DNA of 64,000 nucleotides from an uncultured Bacteroidales bacterium (GTDB taxonomy: Bacteria; Bacteroidota; Bacteroidia; Bacteroidales; Muribaculaceae), in assembly GCA_902776835.1 (NCBI GenBank), contig CACYRK010000001.1, positions 79,258-143,257 on the forward strand, read 5' to 3'. Every line of letters begins with the position of its first letter. Positions within the stretch are counted from its first letter, which is position 1. The translations under genes and the position numbers were made by a program. The notes beneath the pieces were generated by a model. The model did no database searches and was not told the origin of the DNA. It saw nothing but the letters and a program-made list of their open reading frames with translations. Positions 34,224-41,843 of this stretch are shown here, one piece after another.

Positions 34224-35585
34224 TCACAGTATCTGCTCTAGGCCGGCAGTCGTGCGGGCGATGTCCTCGTCGGTGACCCGGTAGTTGGTCAGGTCGTTCG
34301 AGAAGTAGCGGTCGTAAGCCGTCATGTCGATCAGGCCGTGGCCCGACAGGTTGAACAGAATCACCTTCTTGCGGCCCTCCTCGCGAGCCTTCAGCGCCTC
34401 GCGGATGGTGGCGGCAATGGCGTGCGATGACTCGGGAGCCGGGATGATGCCTTCGGTGCGCGCAAAGAGCGTCGCAGCCTCGAATGTCTCGAGTTGTGGG
34501 ATGTCGACGGCATCGATGAGGCCGTCGTGCCTGAGTTGGCTCACGATGGCGCCGCCGCCGTGGTAGCGCAGGCCGCCGGCATGGATATTCGCCGGGGTAA
34601 ACTTGTGGCCCAGCGTGTACATGGGAATGAGGGGTGTGTAGCCGGCCTCGTCGCCAAAGTCATACTGGAACTCGCCGCGCGTCAACTTGGGGCAACTGGC
34701 GGGCTCAGCGGCGATAAACTGGATATTGGCGCCGTTCTTCAGGTTATGGCGCAGGAACGGGAAGGCCAGGCCGCTGAAGTTGCTGCCGCCGCCGAAGCAG
34801 GCCACCACCACATCGGGCATCTCGCCGGCCATCTCCATCTGCTTCTCAGCCTCCAGGCCGATGACCGTCTGGTGAAGCGCCACGTGGTTGAGCACCGAGC
34901 CCAGCACATATTTGCAGTTGGGCGTGCTCATCGCCAGTTCCACGGCCTCGCTGATGGCTGTGCCCAGCGAACCGCTGTAGTTGGGGTGGTCGGTGATGAT
35001 TTTCCGGCCGGCCTTGGTGCTCATGCTCGGCGACGAAATCACCTCGGCACCGTAGGTCTGCATGATTGAGCGGCGATAAGGCTTCTGCTCATAACTCACC
35101 TTGACCATGTACACCGCCAACTCCAGGCCGAAGTGCTTTGCCGCCATCGACAGCGCGGCACCCCATTGTCCGGCGCCGGTCTCGGTGGTGATGTTGGTCA
35201 CGCCCTCCTGCTTGCAGTAGTAGGCCTGGGCGATGGCGCTGTTGAGTTTGTGCGACCCTACCGGGCTCACGCTCTCGTTCTTGAAATAGATGTGCGCCGG
35301 CGTGTCGAGTGCGCGCTCCAGGGCTTCGGCACGCACCAGCGGTGTGGGGCGCCAGATGCGGTACAGTTCACGCACTGGCTCGGGTATCTCGATGAATGCG
35401 TCGGTGGTGTTCAACTCCTGGTCGCTTGCCGCCTTGCTGAAGAGCGGATACAGGTCTTCGGCCTTGATGGGCTCGTGAGTGACAGGGTGAATCATTGGGT
35501 GCGGTTTCACCGCCATGTCGGCAACCACATTATACCATGCTCGTGGTATGTCCTGCTCACTAAGTAAGAATTTTTTAGTCTGCAT
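34224..35585 (-). CDS. TrpB-like PLP enzyme (TrpB2 type)
   Basis: A 453-aa TrpB2-type tryptophan synthase beta homologue, longer than classical TrpB (about 400 aa). The PLP lysine is in VGSHKLNSA (about residue 110), the phosphate-binding glycine loop is CFGGGSNFSG (about 240) and the catalytic Glu region is TETGAGQWG. TrpB2 can make tryptophan from indole and serine and often occurs without trpA, as here; it may salvage indole, which is plausible in the gut. A consensus promoter precedes it. Confidence 0.9.
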   Translation of the reverse strand: MQTKKFLLSEQDIPRAWYNVVADMAVKPHPMIHPVTHEPIKAEDLYPLFSKAASDQELNTTDAFIEIPEPVRELYRIWRPTPLVRAEALERALDTPAHIYFKNESVSPVGSHKLNSAIAQAYYCKQEGVTNITTETGAGQWGAALSMAAKHFGLELAVYMVKVSYEQKPYRRSIMQTYGAEVISSPSMSTKAGRKIITDHPNYSGSLGTAISEAVELAMSTPNCKYVLGSVLNHVALHQTVIGLEAEKQMEMAGEMPDVVVACFGGGSNFSGLAFPFLRHNLKNGANIQFIAAEPASCPKLTRGEFQYDFGDEAGYTPLIPMYTLGHKFTPANIHAGGLRYHGGGAIVSQLRHDGLIDAVDIPQLETFEAATLFARTEGIIPAPESSHAIAATIREALKAREEGRKKVILFNLSGHGLIDMTAYDRYFSNDLTNYRVTDEDIARTTAGLEQIL

Positions 35586-35623
35586 TTCCCTATAAAATAA
35601 GATGTGTTAAACAAAAATTGTGG

Positions 35624-35631
35624 CAAAAGTA
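35624..35631 (-). promoter_or_regulatory. -7 element of the TrpB2 gene
   Basis: Minus-strand TACTTTTG about 40 nt before the ATG. No clear TTTG at the -33 distance. Confidence 0.5.
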
Positions 35632-35775
35632 GTAAAAATATTACACCCACAAGCGCACATCATGCAATTTTATGCGTTTATGACATCTTTTTATGCCATT
35701 TCACCTTTTTCCATCCCCAGCCACACCCCGCCACCACCCAGAGTTTTTCGATAATTTGCGATAATTTGCTCCAAA

Positions 35776-35807
35776 TTTGGCATTTTCAATAAAATGTGGT
35801 AAATTTG
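35776..35807 (+). promoter_or_regulatory. Promoter of the sodium:alanine symporter gene
   Basis: TTTG (35776-35779), 20 nt, TAAATTTG (35800-35807): full consensus. The predicted transcript start supports the ATG at 35846. Confidence 0.8.
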
Positions 35808-35845
35808 TCAAATTATTGACCTGTACCATTAACATACGACTTCAC

Positions 35846-37228
35846 ATGGCGACTATTGAATACATACTCCAGCAAGCATCCGACATACTGTGGGGCTTCC
35901 CACTGATTATCTTGCTCTTCGGCACACACCTGTTTCTCACAGTGCGACTCAAGGTGCCGCAGCGCAAACTGTTCACGGCCATACGCCTGTCGGTCACACG
36001 CGACAAGGGCAGCAAGGGCGACGTGTCGCAGTTTGGCGCACTGGCCACGGCATTGGCGGCAACCATCGGCACCGGCAACATCATCGGCGTGGCCACGGCA
36101 ATCACGCTGGGTGGACCGGGCGCCGTGCTCTGGTGCTGGCTGATGGGTGTGTTCGGCATGGCGACAAAGTATACCGAGGGTCTGCTCGCCATCAAGTACC
36201 GTGTGCGCACAGCCAGCGGACGCATGCTCGGCGGTCCCATGTACGCCCTGGAGCGCGGTCTGAACATGAAGTGGCTCGCCGTGCTGTTTGCCATCTTCAC
36301 CGCGCTGGCGGCCTTCGGCATTGGCAACACCGTGCAGAGCAACGCCATCGCCACGCTGGTCAACGAGGCCTACAACGTGCCCACCTACATCGTTGGTGCC
36401 ATCATCGCAGCACTCACCGCCGCGGTGATCCTGGGCGGCATGAAGAGCATCGCACGCGTGTGCGGCGCGCTGGTGCCGTTCATGGCACTGTTCTATGTGC
36501 TGGGCTGCGCCTACATCCTCGTGGTCAACCACGCCTATCTTTGGGAAGCACTGAAACTCATCTGCGTCTCGGCTTTCGACCCTAAGGCTGCTGGTGGTGG
36601 CTTCGTGGGCACCACGCTGATGATGACCATGCGCATGGGTATGGCGCGCGGACTCTTCAGCAACGAGGCCGGTCTGGGCTCGGCACCCATCGTGGCCGCC
36701 GCCGCGCAGACGCGCAACCCCGTGCGACAAGCCCTCGTGTCGTCAACCGGCACGTTCTGGGACACCGTGGTGGTGTGCGCCATGACCGGACTGGTGATTG
36801 TGAGCAGCGTGCTCGCCTACCCCGACATTGCCTTCGACAACGGAACAACTCTCACCCACGCCGCCTTCGAAAAAATACCCATCATCGGTGAGCCGCTCCT
36901 CACCTTCGGACTCCTCACCTTCGCTTTCAGCACCATCCTCGGATGGAGTTATTACGGCGAGCGCACCGTGGAGTATCTGGGTGGCGACCGCTCGGTGGTG
37001 GCCTACCGCGTGATTTACATCGCCTTGGTCTTTGTCGGCGCCATCGTCAACCTCGCCGCCGTGTGGCTCTTTGCCGATTGCATGAACGCACTGATGGCAA
37101 TCCCCAACCTCATCGCACTGCTCCTGCTCAGCGGAGTGGCCGCCCGCGAAACCCAGCACTACCTCTGGGACAACAACCTCGACGACGACGACACACCCAC
37201 TGCGCAAAACAACAATGAACCAAACTAA
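35846..37228 (+). CDS. Sodium:alanine symporter (AGCS family)
   Basis: A 460-aa membrane transporter of the AGCS (AlsT/DagA) family, importing alanine or glycine with sodium. The signature region is clear: GALATALAATIGTGNIIGVA (about residue 67-86) and GGPGAVLWCWLMG. FSNEAGLGSAPI lies at about 270. The frame extends 23 codons further up, but that would overlap the promoter. A 55-codon frame overlaps its end. Confidence 0.92.
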   Translation: MATIEYILQQASDILWGFPLIILLFGTHLFLTVRLKVPQRKLFTAIRLSVTRDKGSKGDVSQFGALATALAATIGTGNIIGVATAITLGGPGAVLWCWLMGVFGMATKYTEGLLAIKYRVRTASGRMLGGPMYALERGLNMKWLAVLFAIFTALAAFGIGNTVQSNAIATLVNEAYNVPTYIVGAIIAALTAAVILGGMKSIARVCGALVPFMALFYVLGCAYILVVNHAYLWEALKLICVSAFDPKAAGGGFVGTTLMMTMRMGMARGLFSNEAGLGSAPIVAAAAQTRNPVRQALVSSTGTFWDTVVVCAMTGLVIVSSVLAYPDIAFDNGTTLTHAAFEKIPIIGEPLLTFGLLTFAFSTILGWSYYGERTVEYLGGDRSVVAYRVIYIALVFVGAIVNLAAVWLFADCMNALMAIPNLIALLLLSGVAARETQHYLWDNNLDDDDTPTAQNNNEPN

Positions 37229-37382
37229 AGAAAAGTTTATTCTTGACCGGGTCTCACCCACCAACTTACTCGACGACGAGACAATGCGCCGAATCGAGCA
37301 AGCACGCCATCAGTTTAGCCATAGCGAGACAACCCCGATTGCCTCAGAACAAGAACTGCAAACATTCCTAAACGCCCTCTGA
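37215..37382 (+). CDS. Possible small protein overlapping the symporter end
   Basis: A 55-aa frame starting 14 bp before the symporter stop, in another frame. The sequence is hydrophilic and helical-looking (LLDDETMRRIEQARHQFSHSE) and ends FLNAL. I do not recognise it. The overlap and reasonable composition suggest translational coupling, but conservation would be needed to believe it. Confidence 0.4.
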   Translation: MNQTKEKFILDRVSPTNLLDDETMRRIEQARHQFSHSETTPIASEQELQTFLNAL

Positions 37383-37520
37383 CACCCTTGGAAAAACAAC
37401 AAATTAAACAAATTAAACCAATGCAATAATCAACGACATAACGCTAACCAGCCATATCCAAGACGAACCTTCTGCATTTTCTGCATTTTGAATTTTTTTT
37501 CTCTGAAAAAGCACGTCTTT

Positions 37521-37552
37521 TTTGCGTATTTGAAATTTTCTTTCTATTTTTG
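37521..37552 (+). promoter_or_regulatory. Promoter of the CXXX-peptide leader RNA/operon
   Basis: TTTG (37521-37524), 20 nt, TATTTTTG (37545-37552): a full consensus match. The predicted start of transcription is about 37559, some 340 nt before the precursor gene. Confidence 0.8.
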
Positions 37553-37558
37553 CAGCGA

Positions 37559-37850
37559 TTCATTAAGCCCTTTGGACTTTTGAGTCATGACATTTAGAAA
37601 AAAGGACGTTACTACGACGTTTACCTTCGACGTACGAATCTCGCAAATTCTTTCCCCCGAAGGAACGGCAACGGCAACGTCCATGTCGGGTTATTATACC
37701 ACCGACACACCATTTCCCATATGGGCATGGCGTGCGTCAACGTATAATATCACACGACGTGGGCCAACTGCGTTGCTTACCTTGGGGACGGCAATGCGAG
37801 AGCCAGTACGTGGGGTAAGCACAAGTACAGCTACCCACGTCTTTTCTTTT
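37559..37850 (+). ncRNA. Structured leader RNA or sRNA ahead of the RiPP precursor
   Basis: No convincing gene lies here, although one frame stays open. Complementary segments are frequent: GGACGTT (about 37605) with AACGTCC (about 37676), the palindrome CCCATATGGG, and GCGTTGC with GCAATGC (37770-37797). The 3' end forms a terminator-like hairpin, with ACGTGGGGTA (37808-37817) pairing with TACCCACGT (37832-37840), followed by a T-rich tract to 37850. An alternative pairing, GCTTACC (37775-37781) with GGTAAGC (37814-37820), would break that hairpin. This looks like an attenuator or a stand-alone RNA. No known riboswitch signature was recognised. Confidence 0.5.
37806..37850 (+). terminator. 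Terminator-like hairpin inside the leader
   Basis: Nine-pair stem with one bulged G, followed by TCTTTTCTTTT. It lies 52 nt before the precursor ATG, so full termination here would silence the operon. Confidence 0.55.
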
Positions 37851-37901
37851 ATATAAACGCCGAATCCGAAGTAGCTATAGGCCCCTATTTTTTACGTAAA
37901 A

Positions 37902-38186
37902 ATGGAAAACAAAAAGAAGAATGAAGAGCTCCAGTCGCGAAGGCAGTTCTTCAAACGTGCCGCCAAAGGTGTTCTGCCCGTCCTCGGCGCCCTCGCCTTG
38001 ACCCAAATCCCATTCATCTCTAAAGCAAGTGAAAGCAAATCACAGTGGGGATGTCAGTATGGATGTTCAGGTTCTTGTCAAGGAACATGTATATCATGCT
38101 CTGGTGGTTGCACTGGTACTTGTTACGGAGGATGTGCCGGCACTTGCAAAGGGACATGCACTGGTTGGTGTGTAGGTTACTATTAA
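37902..38186 (+). CDS. CXXX-repeat RiPP precursor with twin-arginine signal
   Basis: A 94-aa precursor peptide. Residues 12-18, SRRQFFK, are a textbook twin-arginine motif. A hydrophobic stretch follows to about residue 39, and SKA (40-42) is a plausible signal-peptidase site. The remaining 52 residues are Gly/Ser/Thr-rich with 11 cysteines at 51, 55, 59, 63, 66, 70, 74, 78, 82, 86 and 90. All gaps are CXXXC except one CXXC (63-66). This matches the Cys-Xaa-Xaa-Xaa repeat peptides named as targets of radical SAM maturases in protein-family databases. The following genes encode matching maturases and a TatA/TatC pair. Inferred product: a thioether-type or otherwise cross-linked peptide exported folded through Tat. 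The DNA is AT-rich relative to the window. Confidence 0.88.
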   Translation: MENKKKNEELQSRRQFFKRAAKGVLPVLGALALTQIPFISKASESKSQWGCQYGCSGSCQGTCISCSGGCTGTCYGGCAGTCKGTCTGWCVGYY

Positions 38187-38200
38187 TTGATTTAAAGTTT

Positions 38201-38244
38201 TATTTCGTACTCATTTCGCTCACAAGTGAAATGAGTACGAAATA
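38201..38244 (+). promoter_or_regulatory. Strong hairpin between precursor and maturase genes
   Basis: A perfect 17-bp stem (38201-38217 with 38228-38244), extendable by three pairs including one G-U, with a CACA loop. It starts 14 nt after the precursor stop and ends 32 nt before the maturase ATG. The following sequence is AT-rich but not a clean T-run, so it may be a partial terminator or an mRNA-stabilising end that keeps precursor mRNA in excess. Confidence 0.75.
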
Positions 38245-38276
38245 TCGATTATTATTTATCGTATAAGCACTTTAAT

Positions 38277-39494
38277 ATGGGTAACATCAAAGATGAAGCC
38301 GCTCAATGGCTCGACGGTACTGCTGCAAACATAACGTTTATAGTAACAAAAGATTGTCAATTAGCATGTAAATATTGTTATCTTGTCGGTAAAAATGATA
38401 AAGAGCGAATGTCATTTTTGACTGCAAAAAAAGCTATTGATTACATTTTAACAAGTTCTCTATTTTTTGGAAGACAGAAAGCTGTGATTTTGGATTTTAT
38501 AGGGGGAGAACCATTGTTGGAGGTGGAATTAATAGATAAAATCTGTGATTATTTTAAATTACAGACATATAAAAAAGGACATAAATGGTTCAATGCTTAT
38601 CGCATTAATTTGACAACAAATGGGCTTAATTATCACACAAGAAAGGTCCGAAAATTCATTGAAAAGAATATCACACATCTAAGCATTACCATAACAATAG
38701 ATGGAAATGAGATAAAGCATGATCTAAATAGAGTTTATAAAAACTCAGGTAAAGGATCATACAAAAATGTCCTGAAAAATATTCCTCTATGGTTGCAAGA
38801 CTTTAAAGACATAGGTACAAAAGTAACGATTAGCAGCGCCGACATTCCTTATATAAAAGAGAGTGTGCTGCACCTTTATAGTCTCGGAATCCACGAGGTG
38901 AACATCAATGTGGTGTTTGAGGACGTGTGGCAACCGGGCGACGACAAGCGGTTTGAGGACCAACTGATGCAACTGGCCGATGCCATCATCGACGGCGAGT
39001 ACTATAAAGACTTCGCCTGCTCATTTTTCAGTGAACAAATCGGCAAGCCTCTCGACCCCGAGTTGGAAAACCAAAACTGGTGTGGCGCCGGCAAGATGCT
39101 AAGCGTGGACGCCGCGGGCAATTTCTATCCCTGCACGCGCTTTGCTGCCTATTCGCTGCGTGAGAAGCGGCCAATCATCATCGGCAATGTGCACGATGGA
39201 ATCGACAAGAACAAGTTGCGCCCGTTCCTCACGCTCGACCGAACCACGCAGAGCCCGGCTAAGTGCCTCGAATGCGAAGTGGCCAGCGGATGCGCTTGGT
39301 GCCAGGGCGAAAACTACGATGCCGCCGACACCCCAACCATCTATCAGCGAGCCACGGCTATCTGCTTGATGCACAAAGCCCGTGTGCGTGCCAACAACTA
39401 CTACTGGAACCGACTGTTCCGCAAGTTGGAACTAGAGGGTGAACGCGAGCATTGGGAGGACAACAAACCACAGTCTAACGAAATAATATGTTGA
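38277..39494 (+). CDS. Radical SAM/SPASM peptide maturase, CXXX-repeat target family
   Basis: A 405-aa radical SAM enzyme. The [4Fe-4S]-SAM motif CX3CX2C is in TKDCQLACKYCYL (residues about 24-36), followed by the GGEPLLE motif (about 77). The C-terminal SPASM region supplies auxiliary-cluster cysteines: NWCGAGK, FYPCTRF, KCLECEVASGCAWCQG and ICLMHKA. It should modify the cysteine-repeat core of the precursor encoded just upstream; SPASM enzymes of this kind commonly form thioether links. The 5' half is AT-rich (32% GC in 38641-38700) while the 3' half is GC-rich (57% in 38941-39000). The change falls near 38870, between the catalytic and SPASM halves. Confidence 0.9.
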   Translation: MGNIKDEAAQWLDGTAANITFIVTKDCQLACKYCYLVGKNDKERMSFLTAKKAIDYILTSSLFFGRQKAVILDFIGGEPLLEVELIDKICDYFKLQTYKKGHKWFNAYRINLTTNGLNYHTRKVRKFIEKNITHLSITITIDGNEIKHDLNRVYKNSGKGSYKNVLKNIPLWLQDFKDIGTKVTISSADIPYIKESVLHLYSLGIHEVNINVVFEDVWQPGDDKRFEDQLMQLADAIIDGEYYKDFACSFFSEQIGKPLDPELENQNWCGAGKMLSVDAAGNFYPCTRFAAYSLREKRPIIIGNVHDGIDKNKLRPFLTLDRTTQSPAKCLECEVASGCAWCQGENYDAADTPTIYQRATAICLMHKARVRANNYYWNRLFRKLELEGEREHWEDNKPQSNEIIC

Positions 39495-39498
39495 TGCC

Positions 39499-40431
39499 AT
39501 GTTACAATATATGATTATCCTGCTGGATGACACCAGCACATCTTTCTGCCACTATGAGACAACGAAGACCGAGCGAAATCTTATAAGTCTTGACAATCTG
39601 CGAAAAGCCATTCGCCTGGCGATGATTGAGAACGTGACGGCGCAAATGGTTTACCCGGCCTACGAATTGCCTCAGGAGTATTACGAGGTCATCAACACCA
39701 TTGACCATAGCGACATCGCGCCATTGGAGCAAAAAAATGAAAATAGCGATGTGATAGTGCTGAAAGACTGGCAGTATAACCCGCCGAAGGGCTGCGTAGC
39801 CGTTGTCCGCGCCACGCTGGCCGCATTGTTGGAGCATGGCGAAGTTGTTAACGAATGGCTTAAGACAGTGGCTCGATTGAACGTTGTTATAACTGATGTC
39901 GACACATTCACCGACGACGACCAGAAACAATATGCCGACTTCCTGCAAAAACTTGGTAAAGGTGTTGAACAATTATTTATGAACGGCCTGTCGCCGCAAC
40001 TCAACCTGCTCACCGACCGCATGATGCTAACTTCTATGAATAATTGTGGCGCAGGCGACACGTGCATAACATTAGCCCCAAATGGAAAATTCTACATTTG
40101 CCCGGCATTCTACTACGAGAATCCTGACGATAATGTTGGCGACTTGGAGCAGGGCATCAATATTCCCAACAAGCAACTTTACAAACTGGGATATGCACCC
40201 ATTTGCCGTGAGTGCGACTCCTGGCACTGCAAGCGATGCGTGTGGCTGAACCGCAAACTTACACTAGAAGTGAACACCCCCAGCCACGAGCAGTGCGTGA
40301 TGGCCCACACCGAGCGCAACGCATCGCGACAACTGATGGTCTCCATCAGGGAGAAAGGCATATTCTTACCCGACAAGGAATTGATTCCCGAGATTGATTA
40401 TCTTGATCCGTTTAACAAAATAAAGAAATAA
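39499..40431 (+). CDS. CXXX-repeat peptide maturase partner, SPASM-like
   Basis: A 310-aa protein that looks like a radical SAM maturase without the SAM-cluster motif: no CX3CX2C is seen in its N-terminal half. The C-terminal half is SPASM-like: NNCGAGDTCITLAPNGKFYICPAF, then CRECDSWHCKRCVWL and HEQCVMAH. The cysteine pattern parallels the end of the radical SAM protein upstream. It starts 4 bp after that gene. From memory this is the family called CXXX repeat peptide maturase. Likely role: iron-sulfur partner or precursor-binding subunit of the modifying complex. Confidence 0.82.
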   Translation: MLQYMIILLDDTSTSFCHYETTKTERNLISLDNLRKAIRLAMIENVTAQMVYPAYELPQEYYEVINTIDHSDIAPLEQKNENSDVIVLKDWQYNPPKGCVAVVRATLAALLEHGEVVNEWLKTVARLNVVITDVDTFTDDDQKQYADFLQKLGKGVEQLFMNGLSPQLNLLTDRMMLTSMNNCGAGDTCITLAPNGKFYICPAFYYENPDDNVGDLEQGINIPNKQLYKLGYAPICRECDSWHCKRCVWLNRKLTLEVNTPSHEQCVMAHTERNASRQLMVSIREKGIFLPDKELIPEIDYLDPFNKIKK

Positions 40432-40437
40432 CATAAT

Positions 40438-40719
40438 ATGGCAAAGAAACTTGTAGGACAGGTAACCCCTGCCGAACGCGATGAAATTCAGCGGCTCTTT
40501 GAGCGCCGCAATGGTCTGAATGAGTTGGCAAAGATTCTAACAGCCGACAACCAAGAACTCTATGAGCGCCTGGTCAACGATATGGGCGAGACCGGCACGA
40601 AGTTCCAACAATGGTGGGACACCATGTCGCAACAATATGGTTGGGAGAGCGTTCCCGACGGCAGTTGGGAAATTGACTTCAACTCTTGTGAAATATATTT
40701 AGTGACACCAGAGCCATGA
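40438..40719 (+). CDS. CXXX-repeat peptide modification system accessory protein
   Basis: A 93-aa soluble protein, mostly helical (ERDEIQRLFERRNGLNELAKIL), ending in a beta-like segment (WEIDFNSCEIYLVTPEP). No catalytic motif is seen. It resembles the small protein that accompanies CXXX-repeat systems in family databases. It starts 6 bp after the maturase partner and its stop overlaps the tatA start (ATGA). A precursor-recognition or chaperone role is plausible. Confidence 0.7.
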   Translation: MAKKLVGQVTPAERDEIQRLFERRNGLNELAKILTADNQELYERLVNDMGETGTKFQQWWDTMSQQYGWESVPDGSWEIDFNSCEIYLVTPEP

Positions 40720-40973
40720 TACTTGCAATGATTGGAACAACAGAGTTGCTGCTGGTTGGCGGCTTGGCCTTACTGCTGTTCGGAGGAAAGAAACTGCCTG
40801 AGATGATGCGTGGGTTAGGGCAAGGAGTGCGCGAATTTAAGAAAGGCGTTAATACCGACGCTCCCATCGACGAGGAGAACCCGGAAAATCAGAAAAATCC
40901 AGAAAATCCGGAAACAGTCGAGAAATCTGAATCGCCCGAATTGCCAGCCCCGACCGAGTCACCGAAGCAATGA
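40716..40973 (+). CDS. tatA: Sec-independent translocase TatA
   Basis: An 85-aa TatA: short N-terminus, one membrane helix (ELLLVGGLALLLFGGKKLPE, residues about 10-29), then an amphipathic helix (LGQGVREFKKGV) and an acidic Pro/Glu/Asn-rich tail with NPEN repeats. It forms the Tat pore with TatC. Both ends are coupled by ATGA overlaps to the accessory gene and to tatC, so it is locked into the peptide operon. Confidence 0.92.
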   Translation: MILAMIGTTELLLVGGLALLLFGGKKLPEMMRGLGQGVREFKKGVNTDAPIDEENPENQKNPENPETVEKSESPELPAPTESPKQ

Positions 40974-41758
40974 GCGAGGAAATGATGACTTTCGGAGGAC
41001 ACTTGGAGGTGCTCCGCCGAATGATGTTTCGCATCCTCGCGGTAACTGTCGCTTTGGCTGTTTTGGTGTTCTGTTTTAAGGAGACAACATTCTCCATGCT
41101 TTTTGCGCCCAGCAACAGCGAGTTCGTCACCTACCGCGCCATCGAACGCCTGTGCGCTGCCGTGGGCGTACAGTTTCATTTTACGCCTTACAATGTTGAC
41201 TTTATCAACACCGAGTTGTCAAGCCAGTTTATGACCCACCTTACCACGTCGGTCTATCTGGCATTGCTTGGCGCGTCGCCCTACATCATGGTGGAATTGT
41301 TTCGCTTTATCACACCCGCACTCTACGACGATGAGCGGCGCTACAGCATAGTGATTGCCGTGGCGGTGTTTTCGCTTTTCATTCTGGGCGTTCTCATGAG
41401 TTATTACGTGCTTTTTCCATTTGCTTTTCGCTTTCTTGGAACATATCAGGTCGACGCGCGAGTGGTTAACCATATCAACCTCGATTCTTACATTACCACG
41501 TTCACCACGCTGACATTCCTAATGGGAGTGGTGTTTCAAATCCCTGTCATTACGTTTTTCTTGGCAAAAATCGGCATTGTTGAATCAGATACAATGGCTC
41601 ACTATCGCCGTCATGCGATGGTGCTCATCGCTCTTGTGGCCGCTGTTATCACTCCGCCCGACGTACTCACGCTTGTGTTGGTTACAATACCCATGTACGC
41701 CCTTTATGAGGCAAGTATAATTATCGCACGCAGAGTGCATCCTGCGGTGAAGACATAA
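40970..41758 (+). CDS. tatC: Sec-independent translocase TatC
   Basis: A 262-aa TatC with six hydrophobic segments; it recognises the twin-arginine signal. The N-terminal MTFGGHLEVLRRMMFR and the loop segment FVTYRAIERLCAAVG match the family. FELPVITFFLA-like sequence is seen as FQIPVITFFLAKIGIV. No tatB is present, as usual in Bacteroidetes, which use TatA plus TatC. A strong terminator follows. Confidence 0.95.
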   Translation: MSEEMMTFGGHLEVLRRMMFRILAVTVALAVLVFCFKETTFSMLFAPSNSEFVTYRAIERLCAAVGVQFHFTPYNVDFINTELSSQFMTHLTTSVYLALLGASPYIMVELFRFITPALYDDERRYSIVIAVAVFSLFILGVLMSYYVLFPFAFRFLGTYQVDARVVNHINLDSYITTFTTLTFLMGVVFQIPVITFFLAKIGIVESDTMAHYRRHAMVLIALVAAVITPPDVLTLVLVTIPMYALYEASIIIARRVHPAVKT

Positions 41759-41783
41759 AGTGTCCTCACATACTATCAATACC

Positions 41784-41831
41784 CCACAACAAAATGCTCT
41801 CGGCCCGCAAGCCGAGAGCATTTTGTTGTGG
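41784..41831. terminator. Bidirectional terminator after tatC
   Basis: A perfect 21-bp stem (41784-41804 with 41811-41831), loop CCGCAA, containing A and T runs in the arms. It separates tatC from the convergent PKD-protein gene. Confidence 0.9.
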
Positions 41832-41843
41832 TGGGGGTTGGGG

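Noticed and set aside
36657..37264. Long minus-strand frames opposite the sodium:alanine symporter
   Set aside because: They are antisense shadows created by high-GC codon usage of the plus-strand transporter.
37587..37856. 89-codon open frame upstream of the RiPP precursor
   Set aside because: Amino-acid content is erratic (Thr/Ser/Arg-rich, no motif), the region is full of RNA pairing segments, and the frame runs through the terminator-like hairpin; a structured RNA explains it better.
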